A stretch of DNA of 64,000 nucleotides, from positions 20,191-84,190 of the forward strand of contig JAVCCM010000156.1 in assembly GCA_030765455.1 (NCBI GenBank), given 5' to 3'. The position numbers were made by a program, and so were the translations under genes. Below the pieces are notes generated by a model. It did not search any database. It was not told where the DNA came from and worked only from the letters and a program-made list of their open reading frames with translations. Shown here piece by piece: positions 53,626 to 63,429 of this stretch. How positions within the stretch are numbered: position 1 is the stretch's first letter; every line of letters starts with the position of its first letter. Source of the DNA: Candidatus Electryonea clarkiae. GTDB lineage: Bacteria > Electryoneota > Electryoneia > Electryoneales > Electryoneaceae.

Positions 53626-54654
53626 ATGGATAAACGATCTGATTATTTATACAATCTTCCTGAGAACCTGATTGCTCAGGAGCCTTTGACACGCCGTGAT
53701 TCATCGCGGCTCCTGGTGCTGAACAGGGGTAGTGAACTATTAAAACATGACCGGTTTTTCAACATTGCTTCTTACCTGCGGAAGGGTGACGTTCTTGTAA
53801 TAAACGATACTCGAGTAATCCCAGCCCGGTTGATCGGAAAAAGGAGTACAGGCGGCAAAGTCGAAATATTTCTTTTACGGGAATTGGAGGAATTGACATG
53901 GGAATGCCTGGTCAAGCCTGCCAAACGGCTCAAGCGGGGTCAGGTCGTGCTATTCCCCGGAGGCGTATCGGCTGAAATCATTGAAATCGCTGAAGAAGGA
54001 AGAAGGATTGTACATTTTAATACCGGCGGGAAATTTCATGACTGGCTGGAGAAAAACGGTCAAACACCTTTGCCGCCGTATATCAAACGCCAGCCTGTGG
54101 TTGATGACATGGAGCGTTATCAAACCATCTACGCCGACCATAATGGTGCAGTGGCGGCTCCAACAGCAGGGCTTCATTTCGCCGATTCAATTTTCGATGA
54201 ATTGAAACAAAAAGGTATTATAATTGCGAGAATAACTTTGCATGTGGGCATTGGGACTTTTCGCCCAGTGAGTGTTGAAGATCTTAGAAATCATGTGATG
54301 GATAAGGAAGTATTTGAGGTAAATACCACAGAAGCAGGAAAGATCAATGAAGCGAAGCAAAGTGGCGGTAGAATTATTGCTGTCGGAACGACTGTAGTGC
54401 GGACTTTGGAAACAGTGACAAATGACGAAGGAAAGATAATACCCCAACAAGGGGAAGCAAACCTTTTCATCCGTCCACCATACCGCTACAAAGCTGTGGA
54501 TGCGCTGATCACCAATTTTCATCTTCCCGGATCGACATTATTAATGCTGGTAAGCGCTCTTGCAGGACGTGACCGAATATTGGAAGCTTACGATGAAGCG
54601 GTCAGGGAAAAGTATCGTTTTTTCAGCTATGGCGATGCAATGTTGATTCTTTGA
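53626..54654 (+). CDS. queA: S-adenosylmethionine:tRNA ribosyltransferase-isomerase
   Basis: A 342-residue QueA, which transfers the ribosyl part of SAM to preQ1 at tRNA position 34 in queuosine synthesis. Typical segments: MDKRSDYLYNLPENLIAQEP, VINDTRVIPARL, YADHNGAVAAPTAGLHF, LHVGIGTFRPV and NFHLPGSTLLMLVSA. The ATG at 53626 is chosen; a TTG frame reaching 53584 adds no conserved sequence. Monocistronic, with a dispersed repeat downstream. Other queuosine genes are not in the window. Confidence 0.95.
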   Translation: MDKRSDYLYNLPENLIAQEPLTRRDSSRLLVLNRGSELLKHDRFFNIASYLRKGDVLVINDTRVIPARLIGKRSTGGKVEIFLLRELEELTWECLVKPAKRLKRGQVVLFPGGVSAEIIEIAEEGRRIVHFNTGGKFHDWLEKNGQTPLPPYIKRQPVVDDMERYQTIYADHNGAVAAPTAGLHFADSIFDELKQKGIIIARITLHVGIGTFRPVSVEDLRNHVMDKEVFEVNTTEAGKINEAKQSGGRIIAVGTTVVRTLETVTNDEGKIIPQQGEANLFIRPPYRYKAVDALITNFHLPGSTLLMLVSALAGRDRILEAYDEAVREKYRFFSYGDAMLIL

Positions 54655-54713
54655 AAATCTATCAAGAAATAACAGGCTTTCATCCGGAGATATATATTCT
54701 GATTCACTAGGTT

Positions 54714-54794
54714 GTCATTCTCGGGTTTGACCCGGGAAGCCACGTTTTTCATCGAATTAGTGCAATGGATTCCCGGGTCAAGCCCGAGAATGAC
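54714..54794. repeat. Dispersed palindromic repeat, copy C
   Basis: The left arm starts GTCATTCTCGGGTTTGACCC and the right arm ends GGGTCAAGCCCGAGAATGAC, as in the copy at 5334-5413. Shared flanks (GATTCA...GGTTGTCATTC before, GTGAACTGATC after) show that the transposed unit includes more than the palindrome. It lies between queA and the HD-GYP gene, downstream of both. Confidence 0.8.
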
Positions 54795-54848
54795 AGAACA
54801 CACTATAGCATGTGAACTGATCCATTAGGCTTCATTCGATTCAAACCA

Positions 54849-56027
54849 TCAAAGATTGAGTTCGATAGTCATAAAACGTTCATCGCAGAAATCGACCTTA
54901 TGTGGTGTAATATTGCCGCCAACAGAGTTGTGGGTTAGAATAATAATCGGTTTGGATTGATCTTCAGGATTCAATTTTGCTACAATTCCTGAATAATCAA
55001 TATGGCTGTTAGAATAGTTACTCTTTATTATTACCGTGGAGCCGACTGGATAACATTCAACTACTTTAGTAAGTGCATGTACAACTGATTCATTCCAGTA
55101 TCCTGCTTCCTTGTTGACAAGAGCAGTAATAGCATCTTCAGGTGTACGCATTATTCCGTCATATGTACCGGAGGTCAGATTATCATAAGTATTTGCTACC
55201 CCGAGAATCTCCGCCATACGATAAATGTATCCTTTATCATGACCTCGATTTTTTATTGGTGGCTTGCCAAATCCTTTTAATCCCTGGGGATAACCTTTTC
55301 CATTTTCTTGCTCATGATGCTGGAATACGGCAGTCTGCTCAACAAATGCCTCCGGTTCACTTCCCTGTAATATCAACATCGAATAAACCGGATGCTCACG
55401 GAGAAGCATTTTCTCATCACGGTTAAGTTCGCTCGGCTTCTTTTCATTAAGATCGCCAAAAGCCATTTTGCCGATATCATGCAACATAGCCGCTGAACCA
55501 ATAGATCTTAACTCTTGCTGGTCATATTTGAACTCTCTGCCGATCAATATAGATAGAACGGAGGTATTAAAAGCGTGTTCATAGCTTTCTCCGCCGTCCG
55601 ATCTGGTTGACAAGGATGAGAACATGGAAATGTTATTGTCAACAATTTCCTCTAACATCTGTTCCACCTGCTTACGGATTGCAGGCATCTTCACCATCGC
55701 CCTGATGTCATCATCCTGCAAGCGTTTCTTTATTTCTTCCGGAGCGAATTTCTCGAAAGCAAGGTTGTCTTTAACGCCTTCAAACGTCTTGGCAAGCCTG
55801 GAGTTCGTAGCCTGCTTAACCGCATCAGTAATAACTGCTTCAGGCATTATATCCTTCGAAAGCTCATCCATGATAAAAACATGGTTGAAACCTTTATTTC
55901 GCACAAGAGCTATCATCTGTGGAGTCAGGACATACCCGGAGGCGAGCAATAATTCGGATTGCTCATTGAAAAGAGATTTACCTAAGATGTCGCCGGGTTT
56001 AAGCTTTGCGGCGCTTAATATTCGCAT
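54849..56027 (-). CDS. HD-GYP-type protein with altered metal-site residues
   Basis: A 392-residue protein. An N-terminal ~130-residue region (MRILSAAKLKPGDILGKSLF, DUF3391-like opening) precedes an HD-GYP domain (~145-390): HDIGK (His183, Asp184), His212 in REHP, HHEQENGKGYP (His237, His238, Glu239) and MAEILGVANTYDNLTS. HD-GYP phosphodiesterases cleave cyclic di-GMP. Here the canonical Asp of HHExxDGxGYP is Asn242, and the Asp of the final VADxxDA motif is Asn279. One or both may weaken metal binding, so the protein may be a sensor or an inactive relative. No receiver or membrane domain. Stands alone, minus strand. Confidence 0.85.
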   Translation of the reverse strand: MRILSAAKLKPGDILGKSLFNEQSELLLASGYVLTPQMIALVRNKGFNHVFIMDELSKDIMPEAVITDAVKQATNSRLAKTFEGVKDNLAFEKFAPEEIKKRLQDDDIRAMVKMPAIRKQVEQMLEEIVDNNISMFSSLSTRSDGGESYEHAFNTSVLSILIGREFKYDQQELRSIGSAAMLHDIGKMAFGDLNEKKPSELNRDEKMLLREHPVYSMLILQGSEPEAFVEQTAVFQHHEQENGKGYPQGLKGFGKPPIKNRGHDKGYIYRMAEILGVANTYDNLTSGTYDGIMRTPEDAITALVNKEAGYWNESVVHALTKVVECYPVGSTVIIKSNYSNSHIDYSGIVAKLNPEDQSKPIIILTHNSVGGNITPHKVDFCDERFMTIELNL

Positions 56028-56525
56028 AACCGGTCAATCTGCAATAGTCAGCTAATGTTGTAGGAAATTAAACCAATAAATTTATGATATTTCAGGTAAA
56101 AATAAAATACAATTCTTTTAAATAGGAACAGGAGGCAATTTATCACTTTCAATCCAATAATCCAACGGTATTCGGTTCAATTCTCATAAATAAATCTGGA
56201 AATCACCGAATTTTAATTCGCTGGGACTGCATCTCATGTCGTCTTAAAAACAATTGTCCTTATGCTGGGTAAGTATTTTTATTGTACTTACCGATAGTAC
56301 GCTCAATTAATTTGAATGCATGTAATGTTTGAATCTCCAAGATTTCGGGATGGCAATATTTAGTTTCCTTGCGAATGAGAGTGCGCTCCGTATATATTGA
56401 CACTTCATTTATCATTATTAAGTAAGACTTCGGAGTATCTGTATAGTACGACGATAAGTCCTTGATATTCAGCCTGGCTATACAGTTACACATCGGAATT
56501 ATTCTAATTAACAAACAGTGTTATT
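56028..56525. other. Divergent intergenic region, no clear gene
   Basis: AT-rich spacer between the HD-GYP gene (leftward) and ruvB (rightward). An 84-codon open frame on the minus strand (56260-56514) has no ribosome site, no recognisable family and low-complexity composition; I do not call it. Confidence 0.45.
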
Positions 56526-57563
56526 TTGGACTACGATACTCGCATAACAGCGCCAGCTCCTGTCCCGGAGGATATTGAGCTTGACCGTTCTCTTCGACCG
56601 ATACGTTTTCAGGATTTTGTCGGCCAGGAGAAGATAAAGGCGAACCTTGAGGTTTTTGTCGCTGCGGCACGTCAGAGAGGCGAAGCGCTGGATCATGCCC
56701 TCTTCTACGGTCCACCTGGGCTGGGGAAAACTACACTCGCTCATCTAATTGCAGAAGAAATGGGAGTGCGGCTGCATTCATCAAGTGGCCCGGTGCTCGA
56801 AAAAGCCGCTGATCTTGCAGGACTTTTGACCAATCTTGAACCGAACGACGTTCTTTTTATAGATGAAATTCACCGGTTGAATAAAAAGGTTGAAGAGTAC
56901 CTGTATTCAGCAATGGAAGATTATCGCCTCGATATCCTTATAGACAGTGGTCCGGCGGCGAGAACAGTACAACTTAATCTTCCCCTCTTCACCTTGATCG
57001 GCGCGACAACTCGTGCCGGTCTCCTTACGGCTCCACTTCGAGCGCGATTTGGAATAACAAACAGACTGGATTATTATCATCCCTCTGAAATTGCTCAAAT
57101 CATCAGCCATAATGCTGTAAAACTTGAAGTCAGGCTTGGCGATGAAGCTCACCTTGAGATAGCCGGACGATGCAGGGGGACACCTCGAATTGCGAACCGT
57201 CTCCTGCGAAGACTGCGGGATTTTGCCGAAGTTGAAGGGAGTGGAATATTAACTTCCGTAATTGCGAAAAATTCCCTGACTCGCCTGGAGATAGACGAAA
57301 ATGGTCTCGATGATATGGACATACGTCTCCTTGATGCGATTGTGACCAAGTATCGCGGTGGACCGGTCGGACTCTCGACCCTGGCGGTGACTGTGGGCGA
57401 AGATGCCGGAACGATTGAAGAATTATACGAACCCTACCTCATCCAACAGGGACTACTCGAACGAACACCCAGGGGAAGAATGGCGACAGCCGGAGCGTTT
57501 GAATTACTGGGAAAGAGTTCGGGAAAAATTAATCGGGATGGCAATCAGACGACGTTCATCTAA
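56526..57563 (+). CDS. ruvB: Holliday junction branch migration DNA helicase RuvB
   Basis: A 345-residue RuvB: an AAA+ motor with Walker [10 protein letters not shown], Walker B LFIDEIHR, sensor IGATTRAG and the C-terminal winged helix with [30 protein letters not shown] and RTPRGRMAT. It drives branch migration of Holliday junctions with RuvA. The start is TTG at 56526. ruvA and ruvC are not adjacent here; queA, which often neighbours ruvB, lies 1.9 kb upstream on the same strand, an ancestral arrangement interrupted by the HD-GYP gene. Confidence 0.96.
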   Translation: MDYDTRITAPAPVPEDIELDRSLRPIRFQDFVGQEKIKANLEVFVAAARQRGEALDHALFYGPPGLGKTTLAHLIAEEMGVRLHSSSGPVLEKAADLAGLLTNLEPNDVLFIDEIHRLNKKVEEYLYSAMEDYRLDILIDSGPAARTVQLNLPLFTLIGATTRAGLLTAPLRARFGITNRLDYYHPSEIAQIISHNAVKLEVRLGDEAHLEIAGRCRGTPRIANRLLRRLRDFAEVEGSGILTSVIAKNSLTRLEIDENGLDDMDIRLLDAIVTKYRGGPVGLSTLAVTVGEDAGTIEELYEPYLIQQGLLERTPRGRMATAGAFELLGKSSGKINRDGNQTTFI

Positions 57564-57585
57564 ATTTTTTGTATCAATCCACCAT

Positions 57586-57715
57586 GTCATTCCTGCGAAG
57601 TAAGCCGTCCGACAATGCAAAAATCAGCTCAGATTGTCATTCCTGCGAAGGCAGTAATCCAGGTACAACAACAGGTTACGATCTGGTGGATTCCCGGATC
57701 AAGTCCGAGAATGAC
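57586..57715. repeat. Dispersed palindromic repeat, composite copy D
   Basis: Two direct copies of GTCATTCCTGCGAAG (57586-57600 and 57636-57650) precede a right arm GATTCCCGGATCAAGTCCGA ending GAATGAC at 57715. The right arm matches the other copies; the left side is a related but different word, so two repeats may be nested. Located downstream of ruvB. Confidence 0.65.
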
Positions 57716-57787
57716 ATTGGCGGTCAGCCTGGAAGGCAGGTATGACGCTAAACTTACAGTCGTTGAGAGAAGAAATAGTAGCAGAAA

Positions 57788-59983
57788 TTACTTAAGATAT
57801 AAAGATCTTTTAATTACACTATTACCGTTGTAGTTCAACTGCATCAAGTAAATACCACTGCCGGGATGATAACCTGCGGGTTCTATCCTGTATTGTATTC
57901 TCTGGCTTCCTGCCGGATAGAATTGATTAGATTTAACCAGTTCCCTGCCAAGCAAATCAAATACTTTGTATTCTACTTTACCATCCTGTGGCAGAAAAAA
58001 TTCCAGTGTAACCGTAGAATTAAATGGGTTAGGATAGGGTGAGGATACTGTGAATTCTTGCGGAATAATCCTTCCGACCGGATTCAGACCATATTCTTCG
58101 CTGTATTCAAATATTTCAGTAAACCATGTATCTGCAACATAGGCGAAGACATCATTACTGACCAGATCACGGACATCACCCGAAAGATTGTGACTTCCGG
58201 CTAAGATTGGATTATGAGTAACTCCAATATCGAAAGCATAAATTTCTTTTTCGTTTCTATCAGCCATGAAAGCATAGTTTCCCGATACCGAAATAAAATC
58301 ACCTGTAACTTCATCATTTGATGCAACAAGTTCCCAATAATCCGGATCAGAAATATTATATATGGTCAATCCTTCATGGACGAGATAAGCATAATCGCCG
58401 CTAACCGCAGCCGGGACAATTCTAGTGATATAATTATTTCTCGTAACTTCTTCAATCTCAGCCGGGTTATACAAATCAAGCACTCGCAATGGAGCCTGTT
58501 GATTCCCGGTATCGCCTGTCACGATGGCATAATCACCGAATACTGTAAAACTCATATCCGTATAAGGACCGAATGAATCATATCCCTCAACCACGGGGTA
58601 CTCAATATCCGAAATGTTGATAATCGTGAATCCATTATCAGCGGTACCTGTAAATAAATAATCAGTATTTACTGTAACTCCAAACAGGGGAGCTGATTCG
58701 AGAACGATATTCGCCGTTTCCTCTGGAGTCACCGGATCGCTGATGTCTATGATTTGAATCCCGTGTGTTCCCGGACCTGCTTCCGAATCAGTGTACGCTA
58801 CAAAGGCATAATCGTCTTTAACCGCGAGATCATATATCATGTCCGAAACCGGCAAAACCCCCAGGGCTTGAGGACTAATGTGGTTTGAAACATCAAATAT
58901 CCTCAGGTTATGCATAGTCTCACTACCGGCAACAGGTCCATTTGCATACAGGTAACTGTCAGAATAATCAATGGCTGTAGTAATACCCGAACTTTCGTAA
59001 CGACCGTCATTTTCATTGCGGGGCCAATAACTCAGATCTGATACTACTATGCTTCCGGTTTCAAGAAAGATAAAAGCGTTACCGTTTGATGACGCAATTC
59101 CACATCCTTTGTCTTCATGATCAACAGTATAAGTAATTGCAGGATAACCTGGAATTGATATATCAATAAGTGCAGACCGTTCACCTGTGATGAATAAATC
59201 TGTGCCTGATAATACAACATCCTTAAGACCTTCAATTCCAATATTGATAATTATTATCGGTCTGGCTGGATCCCAGATATCAACAATCAACAGACCATTA
59301 TCACTCGCCATGTAAGCATAGTCACCGGCTATTTGTAAATCATATACGTTAATACTTGAGGTTAATGAACCTGATTCAAAAGGATTATCCGGTGAGGAAA
59401 CATCTAAAATAGCTAATCCATTCTGTGTATTAGATAAGTAAACGTAATCACCCTGTATCTCAATGAAATAAGCATTAATTCCTGTAGATGTAATTCCTAC
59501 CGTCTCGGGATTTGAGATATCACTGAGGTCTATTACGAAAAAATTATCACCATCGTCATTGTCGAATATCACGTAAGCATAGAACTCCGAAAGGGTAAAA
59601 TCAACAGCGCCATCACCTACATGCTGCCAGGTACCCACGAGTTCAGGATCTGAAGGATCAGAAACGTCAATGATCTTCAATGTGGAGGGAAAACATAAAA
59701 CGTAACATATGTCATTTATAACGTTTATACGTAATACTTCCTGCCCGGTTTGGAAAAAACCGGCTAATACGGGCGCGGAAGGATCAGAAACATCTAAAAT
59801 GCGGAGCCCTGTCCTGGGAGCTGCAATAAATGCATAATTCCCTTCCACGGCAATATCACATGATCCGCCCCACTCGTTTAAGATTGTGGAATGATGAATT
59901 ATGTATGTATTTTCCTGCGCAGGTGTTGAGGAATGCAGTACAAGCAGAGATGTCATAACACCCAGTAAAACGGATATCCTCAT
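57788..59983 (-). CDS. Secreted LVIVD-repeat protein with type IX-like sorting domain
   Basis: A 731-residue exported protein, signal peptide cleaved near STPAQ. About a dozen LVIVD-type repeats of ~45 residues, e.g. YAYMASDNGLLIVDIWDP, YVYLSNTQNGLAILDVSSP and YAFIAAPRTGLRILDVSDP, predict a beta-propeller. The C-terminal ~85 residues are a sorting domain (SSPYPNPFNSTVTLEF, VFDLLGRELVKS, SGIYLMQLN, ending KRSLYLK). Likely surface-exposed; ligand unknown. The promoter lies in the spacer shared with the CotH gene. Confidence 0.87.
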   Translation of the reverse strand: MRISVLLGVMTSLLVLHSSTPAQENTYIIHHSTILNEWGGSCDIAVEGNYAFIAAPRTGLRILDVSDPSAPVLAGFFQTGQEVLRINVINDICYVLCFPSTLKIIDVSDPSDPELVGTWQHVGDGAVDFTLSEFYAYVIFDNDDGDNFFVIDLSDISNPETVGITSTGINAYFIEIQGDYVYLSNTQNGLAILDVSSPDNPFESGSLTSSINVYDLQIAGDYAYMASDNGLLIVDIWDPARPIIIINIGIEGLKDVVLSGTDLFITGERSALIDISIPGYPAITYTVDHEDKGCGIASSNGNAFIFLETGSIVVSDLSYWPRNENDGRYESSGITTAIDYSDSYLYANGPVAGSETMHNLRIFDVSNHISPQALGVLPVSDMIYDLAVKDDYAFVAYTDSEAGPGTHGIQIIDISDPVTPEETANIVLESAPLFGVTVNTDYLFTGTADNGFTIINISDIEYPVVEGYDSFGPYTDMSFTVFGDYAIVTGDTGNQQAPLRVLDLYNPAEIEEVTRNNYITRIVPAAVSGDYAYLVHEGLTIYNISDPDYWELVASNDEVTGDFISVSGNYAFMADRNEKEIYAFDIGVTHNPILAGSHNLSGDVRDLVSNDVFAYVADTWFTEIFEYSEEYGLNPVGRIIPQEFTVSSPYPNPFNSTVTLEFFLPQDGKVEYKVFDLLGRELVKSNQFYPAGSQRIQYRIEPAGYHPGSGIYLMQLNYNGNSVIKRSLYLK

Positions 59984-60312
59984 AACTTGTATCCGAAACC
60001 TGGATTAAAATGAAATTGTTGACCTAACCTAAAAATATATATATTAATATCCCTGTTCGCTACCTCTAAAACAAATTTATTTTATTTTCTGATCAGAAGA
60101 AATGATACCAGATTCGTTTTAATCATTGACTGATGAAGTGTAAACTGCTATATTTTAAAATGTCGTCTTAATCATAGTTATCGGCAGTTATACATTACTT
60201 CCAAACCTTTGAAGAAAACTTCAATATTTCAGGGCAAAATATGAACCTTGCGCATATTGTTTGAATTATTCAGAACATCAGGTGACTAATCCAGGGAAAG
60301 CGCGAGACGATT
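59984..60312. other. Divergent intergenic region
   Basis: AT-rich spacer between two divergent secreted-protein genes; it should hold both promoters. Nothing more specific could be recognised. Confidence 0.5.
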
Positions 60313-63300
60313 ATGCAGAAGTATTTACGAAATATGCTCCATAAACCAACTCACCCAAAAAACTCTCTCATAGCACTCACAGGCATTTTAGTATCAGGTA
60401 TATTAATAGCTGCCAATGCGTATAGCCTCGAATTACGTACCTATCGTGTGACCTGTGACGCCGGAGAGTTTGAATACATAATTGAGAACTGGGAAGAGAA
60501 CCAGTACATCAACTGTATCTTTGAATATGATGGACAAACCTGGAATAATGCTCGTCTCCGCCTGCGTGGTGATACGAGCCGAAGAGATCCAAAAAAGTCT
60601 TTTAAGATAAATTTCGACGGTGACGAGCGATTTGAAGATAATGGGATAGTTCGCGATAAGATTAACCTTGTTTCAGAATTTTCAGACCCGAGCTTTTCCA
60701 GGGAATTCCTGGCATACGATTTATTCCGTCGTGCAGGACTCCCTGTTGCAAATAGTGTTTTCGCCAGATTGTATATCAATGATGTTTATAATGGATTATA
60801 TCTTGATGTCGAACAGATCGACGTGCATTTCCTGCGGGGAAGCGACTTCGACAATGATGCTTCCGTGTTCAAAGCGGACCGTGATGGTTGTTTCCTTGAT
60901 ACAAGCGATGTAATTGCTGAATTCTGGACAAAGGAAGAACCATCCGACGATGATTTTGCCGAATTGGAAAGTTTGATTCAATGGCTATCCGAGACTACGG
61001 ATTCGCAATTTCTTGCTGAGCTGTCTGATTATTTTGATCCGGTTGAGTTGGCACGGATTATGGTTGTGAACTCGATACTTGCCAATGGTTCGACATATTA
61101 TCACAACTATTTTTTAGTTCATGATACAGCGGGTGATGGTTTGTGGCATATGCTTCCATGGGATATGGATAAAACATTCATATACTGGCACTATTTTGAA
61201 CAATGGCCATATTATCGATGCAGCCATCAATTATATGAAAAATCAAACGTATTAATCAGTCGTTGCTGGCAGGATACCGGGATGTTCGAGCTTGTAATTC
61301 AGCAGTTTGATGGAATTGTAGATAGTTTATTTACTGCTGAATATTATGAAAGCATGACTGATAGCATTGCGATTCTACTTGCAGATGCAGTCGAGGAGGA
61401 CCAGCAGAAACAATATAGCCTGGAGGAATTCCAGACTACGTTAGACGAGCTGCCGGGAAAGACAATAGGTCGTGTTGATAAAATGCGTGAACAGTTCCTG
61501 AGTTGGCCCCGGCCATTTGATTTCAAGCCGGCAACTGTTAATGAAGAAGGAATACTGTTTAGCTGGGATCCTACATTCATAGAAGACGGGACGGCTGTAA
61601 CTTATAAGGTAAACCTGGCACAGGATCTCGAAACACTCTACAACTCACCCCAGGTCATATCAAACATTACACAACCATCTTTGCAGGTATCAGGAATATA
61701 TCAAAGTACTTATTTCTTCAAGGTCTTTGCTGTTGTCTCTTCCAATAGAATAACCGAATCATTAAGGAGTTATCTCGTATTCGAAGTACCTGACGATGCC
61801 ATTGAAGGAACTGCTCATTACGGATCTGTTTCACAAAATACAGTATTTTACAAAAATGGGAATCCTCATATCATACCGGAGGGTCTCTATGTTGAGCCGG
61901 GCATTAACCTGACCCTGGAAGAGGGTGTGGAATTGCTTATTGCACCCGGTAAAAGCATTGATATTGACGGAAAACTATTTGCAATTGGTTCGCAAACTGA
62001 TTCGGTACGGATTAGCAGGCTCGACCCGCAGCGTCCCTGGGGAGTTATCTGGGCACAAGGAGAAGAGGCGGAGGTCCTGTTCAGATTCGCAAACATCTCA
62101 GGCGGCAGCGACTCGATATCTATTGACGATGCTGAAAATAATCGTTTAAATGCACACATGATACAGGTTTGGGATGCATCGTTGAATATCTACGATAGTA
62201 AGCTCAGTGATGGGATCGCTGGTGGAATAGCCGCGTATAGCAGCGATGTACATATCGAACGGACAGAAATACGCAAATTCGCGCGTGATCCCGACTATGC
62301 CGCCAATAATGGTACTGCATATCCTGAAGGGCTTCACATTATCAGGGGTACAATAATCCTGAAAGATTGCCTGCTTACAGATGGTCCGCCTGCCGGTTCG
62401 GTCAGTATGGATTACCTTGATTTAAACGGAACACACGATTCTGAGATTACCGGTAATAAATTTATTGGCAGTGGTGATGATGCAGCGGATATAGATGCAT
62501 CCTATTATATCAGGTTCAGCAGAAATATTATTGTTGATTGTGATGACAATGGACTGAGTATCGGTTCAAGTTCGCATCACATTTACGCTGACAACAATAT
62601 CATTCTGCGATGCGGGAAAGCCATCGGGCTGAAACTGAATACTGAGATAGAACTCTGGAATAATTATTTCGCCGATTGTGGAGCAGGCGTATCAGTTAAA
62701 CAAGCCGACGAGGGCTGCCTTGTTACGATGCGAAACTCAATAATGATTAATGTCGAGGAACCATTTGAGGCTTCTGAACCCTCCAAGGTGGATTTTGATA
62801 TCGCATATAACTTCATTGACTCTGATGAACCCTGGCCCGGCAACGGCAATATTAATGGTGACCCCCTCCTGGCAGACCCCGATAATGGTGACTATTCGCT
62901 CTTGCCCGGATCACCGTTGATTGATGCCGGGTTCGGTTCTGAATTCCGGATTCCGGATGATGAAAGAGACACTCTCGCGCCTCGCCTGACCGTTCACCCT
63001 ACATTCGATTACAATGGAACCTCACGAATGGATAATCTTAATGTGGAAAACACCGGCGGTGGTGATGTTCCTTACGTGGATATCGGTTTGTTTGAATATC
63101 AGGGCGAAATTCCGGTACCGCCGGGATCAGGTCTCTTCCTATATAACAGCCCCAATCCTTTCAATGGATTTACCTATATCACATTCCCCGTCCTCAGCGG
63201 ATCATGGGCAAAAATCGAGATATTCAATGTACTGGGTAAACGAGTTTTCAAGTTAAAATTAGAGGGAAGCCGGCTTGAAAGATACAAACTGAATGAAGAC

Positions 63301-63429
63301 CAGTACGCTTATCCCTGGGATGTCGCCAATAGTGGTTCCTACCTGGCATCCGGTATGTATTTCTGCCGCGTAAGCCAACAATCCGGCACAAAATTTGGGA
63401 AAATGGTTCTAATTTGGGAACCGGAATAA
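60313..63429 (+). CDS. Secreted CotH-kinase-like plus beta-helix protein with sorting domain
   Basis: A 1038-residue exported protein; the signal helix (SLIALTGILVSGILIAANAY) follows a basic N-terminus. Residues ~40-400 resemble CotH-family protein kinases: RLRLRGDTSRRDPKKSFKI, YNGLYLDVEQID and WHMLPWDMDKTF, the last holding the metal-binding Asp pair. A fibronectin-like segment (~400-490) and a right-handed parallel beta-helix (~500-900; NNGLSIGSSSHHIYADNN and similar) follow, then a sorting domain with SPNPFNGFTYITF and a final GMYFCRVS. CotH kinases phosphorylate spore-coat or surface proteins; this exported form may act outside the cell. The activity itself is inferred. Confidence 0.84.
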   Translation: MQKYLRNMLHKPTHPKNSLIALTGILVSGILIAANAYSLELRTYRVTCDAGEFEYIIENWEENQYINCIFEYDGQTWNNARLRLRGDTSRRDPKKSFKINFDGDERFEDNGIVRDKINLVSEFSDPSFSREFLAYDLFRRAGLPVANSVFARLYINDVYNGLYLDVEQIDVHFLRGSDFDNDASVFKADRDGCFLDTSDVIAEFWTKEEPSDDDFAELESLIQWLSETTDSQFLAELSDYFDPVELARIMVVNSILANGSTYYHNYFLVHDTAGDGLWHMLPWDMDKTFIYWHYFEQWPYYRCSHQLYEKSNVLISRCWQDTGMFELVIQQFDGIVDSLFTAEYYESMTDSIAILLADAVEEDQQKQYSLEEFQTTLDELPGKTIGRVDKMREQFLSWPRPFDFKPATVNEEGILFSWDPTFIEDGTAVTYKVNLAQDLETLYNSPQVISNITQPSLQVSGIYQSTYFFKVFAVVSSNRITESLRSYLVFEVPDDAIEGTAHYGSVSQNTVFYKNGNPHIIPEGLYVEPGINLTLEEGVELLIAPGKSIDIDGKLFAIGSQTDSVRISRLDPQRPWGVIWAQGEEAEVLFRFANISGGSDSISIDDAENNRLNAHMIQVWDASLNIYDSKLSDGIAGGIAAYSSDVHIERTEIRKFARDPDYAANNGTAYPEGLHIIRGTIILKDCLLTDGPPAGSVSMDYLDLNGTHDSEITGNKFIGSGDDAADIDASYYIRFSRNIIVDCDDNGLSIGSSSHHIYADNNIILRCGKAIGLKLNTEIELWNNYFADCGAGVSVKQADEGCLVTMRNSIMINVEEPFEASEPSKVDFDIAYNFIDSDEPWPGNGNINGDPLLADPDNGDYSLLPGSPLIDAGFGSEFRIPDDERDTLAPRLTVHPTFDYNGTSRMDNLNVENTGGGDVPYVDIGLFEYQGEIPVPPGSGLFLYNSPNPFNGFTYITFPVLSGSWAKIEIFNVLGKRVFKLKLEGSRLERYKLNEDQYAYPWDVANSGSYLASGMYFCRVSQQSGTKFGKMVLIWEPE

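Noticed and set aside
56260..56514. 84-codon frame on the minus strand between the HD-GYP gene and ruvB
   Set aside because: No ribosome site, odd composition and no family resemblance.
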